From JAPOKJ01 sp031421635 (GTDB taxonomy: Bacteria > Pseudomonadota > Gammaproteobacteria > Burkholderiales > Burkholderiaceae_E), in contig JANOPA010000018.1 in assembly GCA_031421635.1 (NCBI GenBank), forward strand, positions 1-64,000: a stretch of DNA of 64,000 nucleotides, read 5' to 3'. The translations under genes were made by a program, and so were the position numbers. Below, piece after piece: positions 1 to 9,700 of the stretch; the stretch's first letter is position 1, and every line of letters begins with the position of its first letter. A model generated the notes under the pieces. That model did not search any database and was not told the DNA's origin. It was given only the letters and a program-made list of their open reading frames with translations.

Positions 1-816
1 TGGACGCAGTTCCAGCAGGCGAGCCTGTCGGTGCAGCGCCTGGGGGACGTCATGAACGCACCGATCGAGCCTTACAGCCTACTCCCACAGCGCCCCAATG
101 ATGGTGCGGGTCATGTGCTGATCGAAGGGCTAGGTTTTAGGTATAGCGAACAACGTCCTTTGCTCTATGCCAACCTCAATCTCGAAGTCCGCCCAGGCCT
201 GACGCTCGCGATCATGGGGCCAAGTGGCAGTGGAAAAAGTACACTGGCCAAGCTCATGCTGGGCTTTTACCAACCCACCCAGGGCAGTATCAAGATTGAT
301 GGCATCGATATTCGAAACCTCAGTGCCAACGAGCTACGCTCCTATTTCGGAGTCGTGCCCCAAGAGACCATACTTTTTAGCGGCACCGTACTCGCCAATC
401 TGCAAGCGGGACACCCCTCGGCCAGTTTCGATCAAGTGGTGCGCGCCTCGAAGATGGCCGGTATTCACGAAACCATCGAACAACTGCCGAGCGGCTATCA
501 GACTGAGATTGGGGAGCGGGGTGTGGGCCTCTCGGGTGGGCAGAAGCAACGGATGGCGATTGCCCGTGCGCTTCTCAAGCGACCTAAGATCCTCATCTTT
601 GATGAGGCGACCAGTGCCTTGGATGGGGATACAGCAGAGGCTTTTGCCAAAACGATTAACCAACTCAAGGGTAAGGTGACCATGCTCTTCATTACGCATG
701 CCTTGCCAAGAAACTTGCAGTGTGACGCCGTGTTGCGAATCAGTGCCAAGGGAGTCTCGATGATGTCACAGCCTCCGTCCGAAGCAGCGCCAAACCCAGC
801 CAAGGTGAGTGAATAA
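1..816 (+). CDS. Type I secretion ABC transporter, C-terminal part (HlyB-like)
   Basis: This is the 3' part of a gene that starts left of the window; the frame is open from base 1. It encodes the nucleotide-binding domain of an ABC exporter. Walker A (GPSGSGKST, about nt 217-243), the signature LSGGQKQR (nt 529-552), Walker B ILIFDEATSALD and the H-loop in FITHAL are all intact. The first residues (WTQFQQASLSVQRLGDVMN) resemble the end of the membrane domain of HlyB/PrtD-type exporters. It presumably exports the RTX protein encoded downstream, with the HlyD-like adaptor. Its stop overlaps the next start by one base (TAATG), so translation is probably coupled. Whether it carries an N-terminal C39-like domain cannot be seen. 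Confidence 0.93.
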   Translation, partial: WTQFQQASLSVQRLGDVMNAPIEPYSLLPQRPNDGAGHVLIEGLGFRYSEQRPLLYANLNLEVRPGLTLAIMGPSGSGKSTLAKLMLGFYQPTQGSIKIDGIDIRNLSANELRSYFGVVPQETILFSGTVLANLQAGHPSASFDQVVRASKMAGIHETIEQLPSGYQTEIGERGVGLSGGQKQRMAIARALLKRPKILIFDEATSALDGDTAEAFAKTINQLKGKVTMLFITHALPRNLQCDAVLRISAKGVSMMSQPPSEAAPNPAKVSE

Positions 817-1820
817 TGCTGCAGCACTTTAAGCGCAATCAAGTGCAACATGCCATGGCCTTTAGCCAATGGATGCGCAAGCACAGTGCCAGAGGCGGGT
901 TAGATCCGCTGAATATGATCATGGAGATCAGCCTGAGGGATCGCATCCACCGTTTCTATCCTCAATTCACGGTCATGACCAGTGAGGGCGTGCGTTTCGT
1001 GGATCAATTCGTACCTGGGGTCAGTGGCTTCGTGGGATGGTATCCCTACACCCGTAAATACTGGGACGCGGCCTATAGCAAGATAGCGTTCAAACAATAC
1101 GCAAACTCTGTCGGCCTGAGAACGCCCGCTTGGTCCCTCGACAACGTAGAAGTGCGGGGGGCTTATCTAATCAAGAGCGATAAATCGAGTTTTGGTCAGG
1201 GCCAGCGAGGGCCGTTCCTAACGGAGCTTGGGAGCCCGTCCCGCCGTCGGGAAGATCGGCGCCTCGGAGAGGGCGAGTTCTACGAGCAATTCATTGTCGG
1301 GCAGCTCCTGAAGGCGTGGTTTTGGAATGACAAGCCAGCCGCGATTGAAGTCATCGACATGCCTAAGGTGGTGGGCGATGGGGCATCAACTGTGCTTGAA
1401 CTGTACCGATCACTGACCAAGTCAAGTGATCGACGCTTGTCCGAAGACCTTTTAGGGGTACAAGGCGTGATCGCCTCTCAGGTTATTCCCAAGGGTAAGA
1501 AGGTCATTGTGGAGTATCAAATGGCGGCAGAAACCAGCCCCGTCCATTACTCCGATTACAACTGCCGCGACCGTGTTGTCGGAACACCCTTCGAGCAGCA
1601 ATTGATCCATGCCGCTGATATCTGTTTGGGCACGATTCCCGAGGAAACAAGAGAGGGCGGCGTCCTGATGACGTTAGACGGCGCCATTGATCGGGAGGGC
1701 AAAGTGTGGTTCTTTGAGATGAACTCCAACCCACAGCTGCATCCCGCCTTTTATGACACCATGCTCGATGACCTATTCAATGTCCATCAGCCCGCAACAC
1801 ACACTGAGACCACTGCATGA
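816..1820 (+). CDS. ATP-grasp ligase-like protein in an RTX operon
   Basis: A 334-residue protein with the layout of an ATP-grasp fold. Visible are a KxxF..Y....G..TP entry (about 90-104), a lysine-containing phosphate loop (LIKSDKSSFGQG, 118-129), the acid EQF (157-159), VVGDGAST (185-192), which resembles the VxGDGxST of cyanophycin-synthetase-type ATP-grasp domains, and the metal-binding end FFEMNSNP (299-306). Such enzymes activate a carboxylate with ATP and join it to an amine or thiol; the substrate here is unknown. The first 80 residues match no domain I know. It overlaps the exporter gene by 1 nt and the acyltransferase by 4 nt (ATGA), so it belongs to the secretion operon. Fold is fairly sure; function is open. 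Confidence 0.75.
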   Translation: MLQHFKRNQVQHAMAFSQWMRKHSARGGLDPLNMIMEISLRDRIHRFYPQFTVMTSEGVRFVDQFVPGVSGFVGWYPYTRKYWDAAYSKIAFKQYANSVGLRTPAWSLDNVEVRGAYLIKSDKSSFGQGQRGPFLTELGSPSRRREDRRLGEGEFYEQFIVGQLLKAWFWNDKPAAIEVIDMPKVVGDGASTVLELYRSLTKSSDRRLSEDLLGVQGVIASQVIPKGKKVIVEYQMAAETSPVHYSDYNCRDRVVGTPFEQQLIHAADICLGTIPEETREGGVLMTLDGAIDREGKVWFFEMNSNPQLHPAFYDTMLDDLFNVHQPATHTETTA

Positions 1821-2275
1821 CCAGCCCTACCCCTGCACAAGAGATCAACCCGCAATTGGATTCGGCACGTAAGGAGCTCACTAAGCTTCCGATGCTCGGA
1901 CCCGTCCTGTGGCTCTACGCCCGAGACCCCAACCGTCGCTTTACCTTTGTAGGGGATTTGGATTGGAGGCTATTGCCCCCGCTCGTGCTTGACCAGTGCA
2001 GCCTGTTTAGTAAAGAGGAAGTGCCCTGGGCCTATTTCGCCTGGGCCAAGGTGAGCCCGGAGGTCGATCAACGCCTTCGCACCTCAACCCCCGTGATCGG
2101 ACCGCATGAGTGGCATAGCGGGGATATCCCTTGGCTCATCGATGTAGTCATGCCGTATGGTGAAGACTTAGACCTCCTCAAGCAAGCCATCGGCCGCTTC
2201 GCGCCTGGACAGCTTGTCAACGCTTTGATGTTCAATACCTCTGGGCAACTGACCATGCGTCAGGTGCAAGGCTAA
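1817..2275 (+). CDS. HlyC-type toxin-activating acyltransferase with altered catalytic His
   Basis: A 152-residue protein aligning along its length with HlyC/CyaC, which move a fatty acyl group from acyl-ACP to internal lysines of RTX toxins. Shared stretches are LGPVLWLYARDP (HlyC: LGHVSWLWASSP), PWAYFAWAKVS (PVAYCSWANLS), SGDIPWLID (SGDRKWFID) and the PYGED turn. The catalytic Asp of HlyC (Asp92) is kept as Asp109. The catalytic His (His23, context PLHR) is replaced: this protein reads PNRR, so Arg40 sits in its place. About 27 residues precede the usual N-terminus. Either catalysis differs, another His serves, or the enzyme is inactive. The ATG overlaps the ATP-grasp stop. Confidence 0.85.
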   Translation: MTSPTPAQEINPQLDSARKELTKLPMLGPVLWLYARDPNRRFTFVGDLDWRLLPPLVLDQCSLFSKEEVPWAYFAWAKVSPEVDQRLRTSTPVIGPHEWHSGDIPWLIDVVMPYGEDLDLLKQAIGRFAPGQLVNALMFNTSGQLTMRQVQG

Positions 2276-2296
2276 GGCGAGAAGCAGGAAAGTCAG

Positions 2297-2767
2297 ATGC
2301 CCATTCGTTTCGCAGAACCCAAAGACCTTCCCGCGTTGGTGGAGCTAGGCGCTCGCATGCACGCCATGACGCGTTTTCGCAGCCAACCGTTCAACGCGCA
2401 AAAGGTGGCCCAAGCATTTGCCGATCTGATGAATAAAGGTCAGCAAAGGTATGTGTTCCTGGTCGCGGAAGACAGCCAGGGGAAAATCGCCGGGGGATTG
2501 ATCGGACTCGTGGAGCAACAAATCTTCTCTGATGAATGGACGGCCAGCGTGATGCACTATGACGTATTGCCCGAGGCGCGTATGGGCGGTTATGCGGTGC
2601 GACTGCTTAAGGCCTTCGAGCAGTGGGCGAAAAACCGCAAGGTGATTGAGATTAGCTTAGGTGTGAACAGCGGTGTGGACTTGGATACGACTGGGCGATT
2701 TGTACAGAAGATGGGGTATCAGAAGGTCGGTGAGAATTTCGTCAAACCGTCAGACCCACATTTGTAG
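2297..2767 (+). CDS. GNAT-family N-acetyltransferase
   Basis: A 156-residue protein with GNAT layout: N-terminal IRFAEPKDLPALVELG, a central strand with VAEDSQGKIAGGLIG, the acetyl-CoA loop region DVLPEARMGGYAVRLLKAFEQWAK (about 92-116; a variant of Q/RxxGxG/A), and a terminal GRFVQKMGYQKVGENFVK typical of the last strands. It should acetylate an amine, but the substrate cannot be read from sequence. A good ribosome site (AGGAAAG) lies before the ATG, 21 nt after the acyltransferase gene. The place in the operon suggests action on the RTX protein or on the product of the ATP-grasp enzyme; that is inference. A decayed copy lies at 16085-16546. Confidence 0.8.
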   Translation: MPIRFAEPKDLPALVELGARMHAMTRFRSQPFNAQKVAQAFADLMNKGQQRYVFLVAEDSQGKIAGGLIGLVEQQIFSDEWTASVMHYDVLPEARMGGYAVRLLKAFEQWAKNRKVIEISLGVNSGVDLDTTGRFVQKMGYQKVGENFVKPSDPHL

Positions 2768-2780
2768 ATTTGAGTAGAAA

Positions 2781-3122
2781 ATGAACAAAGCGATCACAAC
2801 TAACTTACTCGTTCTATTTGCTGGCACCGCGTTTTGGATAGCTAAGTTCCTATTTGAGGATTGGAGCCGGCTCGGCTTAGATTGGAACCTTAACTGGGAT
2901 TTTATAAGCGGCCGGGAATTGTTATTAGTCGGCTCGTATACCTTTTTTTGGTCTCTTTATTGCCGGACCATTTATCGCAAGCAAAGAATGCTGAGGGAAT
3001 GGAAAACGGTTGGTATTACGCTACTCATCTTTTTCCTAATAATGGCCTTACTCTTATTTTTTTTAGGTTTAGAAGTAATTGATCGGGCGAACCCTGCGCA
3101 TTACGGAATTTCAATTAAATAG
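2781..3122 (+). CDS. Small membrane protein, copy 1
   Basis: A 113-residue protein of unknown family with three likely membrane segments (about 6-24, 45-62 and 76-97) joined by a charged loop FEDWSRLGLDWNLNWDF and a basic loop CRTIYRKQR. I recognise no catalytic motif. It lies 13 nt after the GNAT gene. A second intact copy at 15626-15967 is identical at 97 of 113 positions by my count, and most changes are conservative (I/V, T/S, R/K, M/L), so both copies look selected. One copy lies just before and the other just after the RTX-HlyD pair, so a role in immunity or in secretion is possible but unproven. Confidence 0.7.
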   Translation: MNKAITTNLLVLFAGTAFWIAKFLFEDWSRLGLDWNLNWDFISGRELLLVGSYTFFWSLYCRTIYRKQRMLREWKTVGITLLIFFLIMALLLFFLGLEVIDRANPAHYGISIK

Positions 3123-3124
3123 TT

Positions 3125-3253
3125 ATGGAGATTGTTGAACCCTTCTCGATAACAAGGCTCCGGTATGACAAAACGATTTGCCGAAAATGGGCGCCAAAAT
3201 CTGATTACGCAGTGATTCACTTAAAGGATACTTCAAAATGCAAAGCAGTTTAA
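3125..3253 (+). CDS. Possible 42-residue ORF
   Basis: ATG GAG ATT GTT starts 2 nt after the membrane protein stop and runs open to TAA, overlapping the next gene start (3238) in another frame. The same frame is also open in the copied segment at 16613-16734. However, most differences between the two copies change the amino acid, no ribosome site is evident, and the copy lacks the same 5' end. It may only be leader sequence of the next gene. Confidence 0.2.
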   Translation: MEIVEPFSITRLRYDKTICRKWAPKSDYAVIHLKDTSKCKAV

Positions 3254-3702
3254 AGCCCTTCGCGTTTAGGCGTGCGGAAATGACACTAAAAGACTGGCAC
3301 CAATTCGTGGCGATAGACACTCATAAATTCTATCCCGCTGGCCCGGCTCGCCATTGGGAAATCGACGTTGCCAACGACATTCGGCTGATTCATTTAGGGG
3401 GGAGAAATGCGAAGTCACTAAATGAGCCGGACTCAATTCCCAATGTCTGTTGCCTTGTCTGGCAAGGTGAAATCATCCGCTTCTGCTACCACGACGAATT
3501 TGGCACTATTGGAACCACCGAAAAATGGTCGATAACGGTTCTTGACTGTGTATGTCCTCTTACGCTTCATCACTTGAGTTCGGAAATTCGGGAAGCCTAC
3601 AGACTGGCGACCTTAAGTTACATTCAAAGTGGACGGCCTCCTGGGTACTTCGTGACTTGCACGGATTTAACAATTAAACCTTATGAAATTCGATTTGTTT
3701 AG
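3238..3702 (+). CDS. Unknown 154-residue protein
   Basis: A soluble-looking protein with no signal peptide or membrane segment, rich in Cys, His and Trp (for example LTLHHLSSEIREAYR and FCYHDEFGTIG). I do not recognise the family. It lies 9 nt before the RTX gene and 115 nt after the small membrane protein, in the same orientation, so it is probably co-transcribed. A broken copy with a one-base deletion, cut off after about half the gene, lies at 16719-16942. Position just before the toxin-like gene would suit a chaperone, immunity or modification factor, but nothing in the sequence shows which. Confidence 0.65.
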   Translation: MQSSLKPFAFRRAEMTLKDWHQFVAIDTHKFYPAGPARHWEIDVANDIRLIHLGGRNAKSLNEPDSIPNVCCLVWQGEIIRFCYHDEFGTIGTTEKWSITVLDCVCPLTLHHLSSEIREAYRLATLSYIQSGRPPGYFVTCTDLTIKPYEIRFV

Positions 3703-3711
3703 GAATCAAAG

Positions 3712-6700
3712 ATGACCCCACAAGAGTTAGTCCAATTTATCGATGGTTGGAAAGCTTCCAAGTCCATCGACCCTAGCGTTCCGTTGCAAGACGGCCAAAT
3801 TCGACAGTTGGCAATAGACATCCAAAGCCAATTTGGTACTTCAGATTTCCGCCCGACGGACCCAACTGGCGCCCGTACATGGGCATCAAATGCGAACCCA
3901 ATTGGCTACAGTTCGACGCTCGATCCAACTGGCACACCTTCGTTTAAGGTAGCCGCGGAACTAAGTGTCCAAGGGCAGGGTAAGGTATTTTACATCTCGG
4001 AAACGAACGTAGGTCGCGCTTTAAGTGATAGTGACGTAAAGTCATCTCTACGGCGAGCGATTGGCGGACTTACCGCGGATGACTACGTCAAAGCGATTCT
4101 CGATGGTAGTAACGGGAAAAATGCTTTTCCGGGTGTACTTTCGCTAAATGATTTCGGGTCTAGAGGGATGATGCTGACAGCATCTGGAGATGTCCGAATA
4201 GTGGCGCCGGATGCACTTTTTGAACGCGTCCTAGGACGCACAGAGATTCCAGCGCTACTCGAAAACCCTGATGTTACGAAGATCAATGGCATCCCTAAAG
4301 AAGTGTTCTTACGAGTTTTTGCGGACAACGCTGCTACGGGCGGCACCGCCGCAGGGTTTGAGGCTGTTTTTAATTCAGTTAAAGCTTCTAGCGCTATCTT
4401 AATTGCTGACGCAAAAGTTTTGGTCGAAGGTGATCGGGTAAAGGTCTTCGCTGGCTCAATATTTGATGGGCTCGACATTGCCAAAGGGACGGCTGGGCCT
4501 GAGTTCGATTCTGTGAAGACCTTAGGCACAGTCTATAACGATGCGCTTCGTAGTTCGACTGGCAGCACTAAGCCCGCCTTAGCCAGTGGACTTGATGATT
4601 TAGCCAAGGCCGAAGCGGCGATAGCCAAGGCTGAACTCGCACTGGCAGGTGGGCAGTCGGTCGTTCGCAATGGGCAACGGGTATTGGGTGTAGGGGGCTC
4701 GATACTCGCGGTAGCGGCCGCCTACGTAACAGTAGAAAAGATAGCTCAAGCATTGCAAGAGGACAAACCTCAAGAAGCTCGAAACATCCTCATTGACTTC
4801 ATTGCAAGGGGCGCAGCTGGCTGGGCCGCAGGCGCTAATTTGGCGGCGATTGTAGGTACACAGTTTAGCGCGTTGACGCTTTCCGGCCCTTGGGGCGGTG
4901 CGCTCTACGTAGGTTTAGTCACATCCGCCGCTGTGGTAGGCGGGCTTGCAGGAGAGAAAGTTGCAGAGGACATTCTAAAGTTGGTTGGAATAGCCCCAGA
5001 AAGCTCAGTGTTTAATCCAGCCGATTTCTACCGAACCTATAAGTTCCCTAACGGCATCGTCTATAGGGAATACGACGATGCGGCCGCCCAAGCCGCGTCA
5101 ACGATAGGACTTCTAGTTCAGTTCCCTCAAAGGATCTGGATCATTGCGAATGCGGATGGCACAACCACAAGAATCCAATCAAACGAGCCAGGAAACCCAG
5201 ACAAAACCAGCAGAATTCAAGTTTGGGCAGGCGTCCCCAATCAAAGCAAGCTAATTAGCGAGATATGGACGGATCTTAACGCTTCCGGCGGCATTAACTC
5301 GTCCAAAACTATCGACGGCATCGTGGTTGGGCAGTCGACGGTGGCAATGAACCTAGATGGGTCTCCGAGGTCCCGAGAAACAACGGAGACTGTCGGACTA
5401 AATACTGTCTCAAGAGACCAGTTTACTTACATTGATGGTAAGCCGATCCTTCAAAGAAGTGCCACGATTCAGAGTTTTCCTGACGAAAACGGCACTTCCC
5501 GAATCGAGACCGTCACGACAGTGGCCAACGGCGTCGCCACGACGGTTCGCAACACCTATGACACGGACAGTCAACTATTTAAAGCCGAGACGCTTCGAGT
5601 TTTTGATTATGCCGGTCAGCAAACCACCAACACGCTCAATGATATCGCTGGCATTGTACAGGCGGCCCAGTCAGGTCAGAGCGGAATACTTGTCAATAGC
5701 GGTCTTCGCCTCGTTAATACGGTCCTCAATCCGCTTGGTCCCCTGGGTCAAAACATTCGATACCCGTCGCTCAATGCGGCCTCCACCATAGGTTCAGGCT
5801 TAGTGTCGCTCTATAACCTGGGTAACGCGCTTGAGCACGGCGATGGACTAACAAAGCTTAATGCGACGCTTCAAACGGTTAGCTACGTCAATAATAGTCT
5901 GCCAGTTTTGTTGAATGGAGGTAAAGCAGCGGCAGCCTATAGCGCTGAGTTGAACAATGTCCTTAGCGGCTCTGTCGGTGCAAATGGTCAGCTTGGTCTA
6001 CTGAACGGTGGCACGCCAGGTGCCTTGCCAGTATTGGGGCTTATCTTAGCGATACGAAGCGGCGATCCGGTGGGAATTATTCAAGGCATCATCGGCGTGG
6101 TGAACCCGGCGTTGTTAAGCTCCCCCGTGGGCTGGATCTTGGCGGGTATTCAAATATTCAAAGCCCTAACGGCCGAGACTCCCAAAGCGTGGGGCACCGC
6201 CAAAGTCATCTTCGATAAGTCCACCGGACAGTTAACGCTTGATGTTCTCGGCGAAGGAATCGGTCGTACGAACGTTAGCGAAGGTATCATCGAACTGCTC
6301 AATGACTTGAGCGGCAAGGTAAATACCGCTCAGGCGCAAAGCGTGGGCGCGCTGGCCATCATCCCTCAGCGACTTCCTAATTTGTCGTGGCGTGAGGCAA
6401 GACTCAGCGATAGTGGTTACTCAGTCATCGATATTGATCCAATCACGGGTGAGCAAAAGTACCCCTACCTTCGCTTTGATGACCAGGGGGTTCCGTTTAG
6501 CTCAAACCCGGCCAAGTGGCAGCCGGATCCAACTGACCCGGTGATTCGGGGCACGATGACGAATTACCTTACCAACATCGCGCTGGCGAGAGGTGCGGTC
6601 GGCGCGAGGTGGGAGGCCGATACGGCCAAGATACAGGAGCAGTTCGGCGACCCCAACGCAGGACTGAGCGAACAGGAGCGATTTGCGAAACTCGGCAAAG

Positions 6701-9700
6701 GTGCGCTCTATGACCCGATCACCAAAAAACCAGTGGGTGATTTCCGCCCGATTTCGCTCGATCTTGATGCAGACGGACTGATCTCAAAGATCGCCAAAGA
6801 TGATCCCTTGAACTCAGTGGGTGTGAACTGGGATGACACGGGCTTTCGTAAGCAAACTGACTGGGTGCGCCCGAGTGACGGCTTCTTGGTCTTGGATCGT
6901 AACCTCAATGGGGTGATCGACAGCGGGAAGGAGATGTTTTCCAACATGCAGGTCAGTGATTCGGTCAAGGGCAATCTCAGCTTGGATTGGGTCGACGCAA
7001 ATCGAGATCGGGTAATCACCAATGTTGATCCAGTGTTTGCACAGTTGCAAGTGTGGCGTGACTTGAATCAAGATGGCGATACCGTCAAGATCAATGCCGA
7101 CGGCTCACTTGGTTTAGATGAAGGTGAACTGGTTCACCTGACTGATTTGGGTATCACCGAGCTTGATTTCCAGAATGCTCGATTCAAGCGCAATGGTGTG
7201 TATTACTCCATGCGAAGCGATAAGCTGGCTGCCGATAACGAGGGGTTGAGCGAGGTGCAAGTGCCTAGTGGCATTGTGATTCGTTACTCCAACGGTCGGC
7301 AAGAATTCTATGTCAATACTGTTACCGGTTTCGTAGGAGGCGCGGATCGCGTCGACGGTCAGTTCGAGGACGGAAGCCCCACGGGTCAACCTTCGACCAC
7401 GCCGCAAGAAATCGGTGTCCTCGCTTCATCGCTTTTAGGGAACGACGGATCGAATCCGACAAGCCTCTCAATTGTGAGCGTTGGAAACGCCTTGCATGGC
7501 TCGGTCCGGCTGGGGGCAAATGCTCTAGGGGAACCCGCCGTGTTCTTCACGCCTGTGGCGAACTACAACAGTACGATGGGCTCGGACCCGAGCTTTGACT
7601 ATGTCGTGCAGGACGGGTCCGGAATTCAGAAGACGGTTCATGTGGACATCCCTCTGGTCGCAGTCAACGACACACCGACAGTTTCGGTGCAGCTTGATCA
7701 ACGCGCTGTTTACGGCTACGGGGTGCTCGCCACAGGGGCCGTCGGAACTTCCGGTACTGGGGCGGATGCCCAATCCTTCTGGGCGGTGATCAGTGCGGAA
7801 CGTGGTCAGGGCATTCCATTCTTTGATCCGTACTATACGGTCACTGGTAGGGCGAGGACCGGATTTACTTCGTCTACATCAGGCGAATCGACAGTGCTCG
7901 TACCCATTTACAGTTCGGTCGCGGTCGACACGGAAATTCCAAAGGCCTATTTTGATTATCAAGTGGCCAAGGTTAACGCGGCCTATGGTAGTGCGGAGTC
8001 AACCCGGCCTCCGTTTACGATAGCGGTTGATGGGCAAGAGTATCTATTCGATGCAGCGCCCGGGCTTGTATATCACAACACTCCTATTCCTTCCGAGACG
8101 GTGCAATGGAATGACGGCTACGTTTCCGCCGTGGACCCTGATGGCCCAGCGAATTTTACCTACGAGGTCACTCAGCAAGGGGTGTACGGCAATTTCACGG
8201 TGAATGCAAGCACTGGTCGTTTCGAGTATACCGGTCGCCGCTTTGTGAGCCAGAACGTCAATGGCGAGCCTGTGGGACTCAACGTCACCACGGACGACGC
8301 AGGAAAGAATGAGGAGCGCTTCAACGATGTATTTAAAGTCAAAGTCACGAGCGATCAGGGTGATGTCACCTATCAAGATGTCACGGTCACGCACTATGGC
8401 CCAAGACCCAACCCGGTCGTGCAAAATGCGAGCAAAAAACCGATCGCGTTAGATTTGAATGGCGATGGCTTTCATTTTACGGATGTTGACGACTCGAACG
8501 TGTTCTTTGATGTCAACGGAGACGGCTGGGCGCGACGGACCTCCTGGATCGATCCCAACGATGGATTGCTCGCCTATGACCAAAACGGTAACGGCAAGGT
8601 GGATAATGGCTTAGAACTCTCCTTCACACGGTTCAAGCAGGGCGCGCAAACCGACTTGGAGGGCTTCGCCGCTTTCGACACCAACAAAGACGGCAAATTC
8701 ACAGCCGCAGATGCGGAGTGGTCAAAGTTTGGCGTGTGGCGGGATGCGAATTCCAACGGCGTGACCGTTGCGGGTGAGTTCAAAGGCTTGACCGCCATGG
8801 GGATCAGTGAGATTGGTTTGTCCAGTGACGGGCGTTTCCAGATCATTAACAACCAAACGGTGCATGGCACGGGCTCGCTCACGAAAACCGATGGCACGAC
8901 CTTAGCCATTGCCGATGTCTCGTTCCGGTATTTGGATGAGGTTCGCACCACGGGAGCCACCGGGCAAACCGAGGTGGTTCCGTTGACTCACAATCAACCC
9001 GGGCAAACGCTGACAGGGGATGCGGGCCGTGATCTGACCTTAGGTACAGAGGGCTCGGACAGCCATATCCTTGGTGCGGGCAACGATGCGGTGGTCGATG
9101 ACGTCGGTGACGATGTGGTCGATGCCGGTGACGGTGACGACGTGATCTTCACAGGACTTGGCAATGACGTGGTCTTGGCTGGTGCGGGCAATGACAAAGT
9201 CTTCGCGGGTGATGGCAACGACTTCGTCCTGGGAGACGACGCAACCGGCGCAGGCGATGACTTGATCATGCTGGGCGCGGGTAATGACGTCGCCTTTGGA
9301 GGCGGAGGCAATGATTTTATCTCAGGCGGCGATGGCAATGATGTGATCTCTGGCGATTCGGGCGATGATAAGCTCTTCGGCGAAGATGGCGTTGACGCCC
9401 TCATGGGCGGCTCGGGTGACGATGAGTTGCATGGCCTGAATGGGGATGATCTACTCTACGGTGATGCGGGCAACGACATTCTCGCGGGTGGGGCTGGCAA
9501 CGACACGATGGAAGGGGGCACTGGAGATGATCTCTATGAGGTCGATTCTGCCGGAGACATCGTTATAGAAAATGCTGGTGAAGGAGTCGACACGGTTCAA
9601 TCGAGCATCGATTACACCTTGTTGGCAAACTTTGAGAACCTCACACTCGATGGCGCGGCGATCCACGGAGTGGGCAATGCGGCCGACAACAAGCTCGTTG

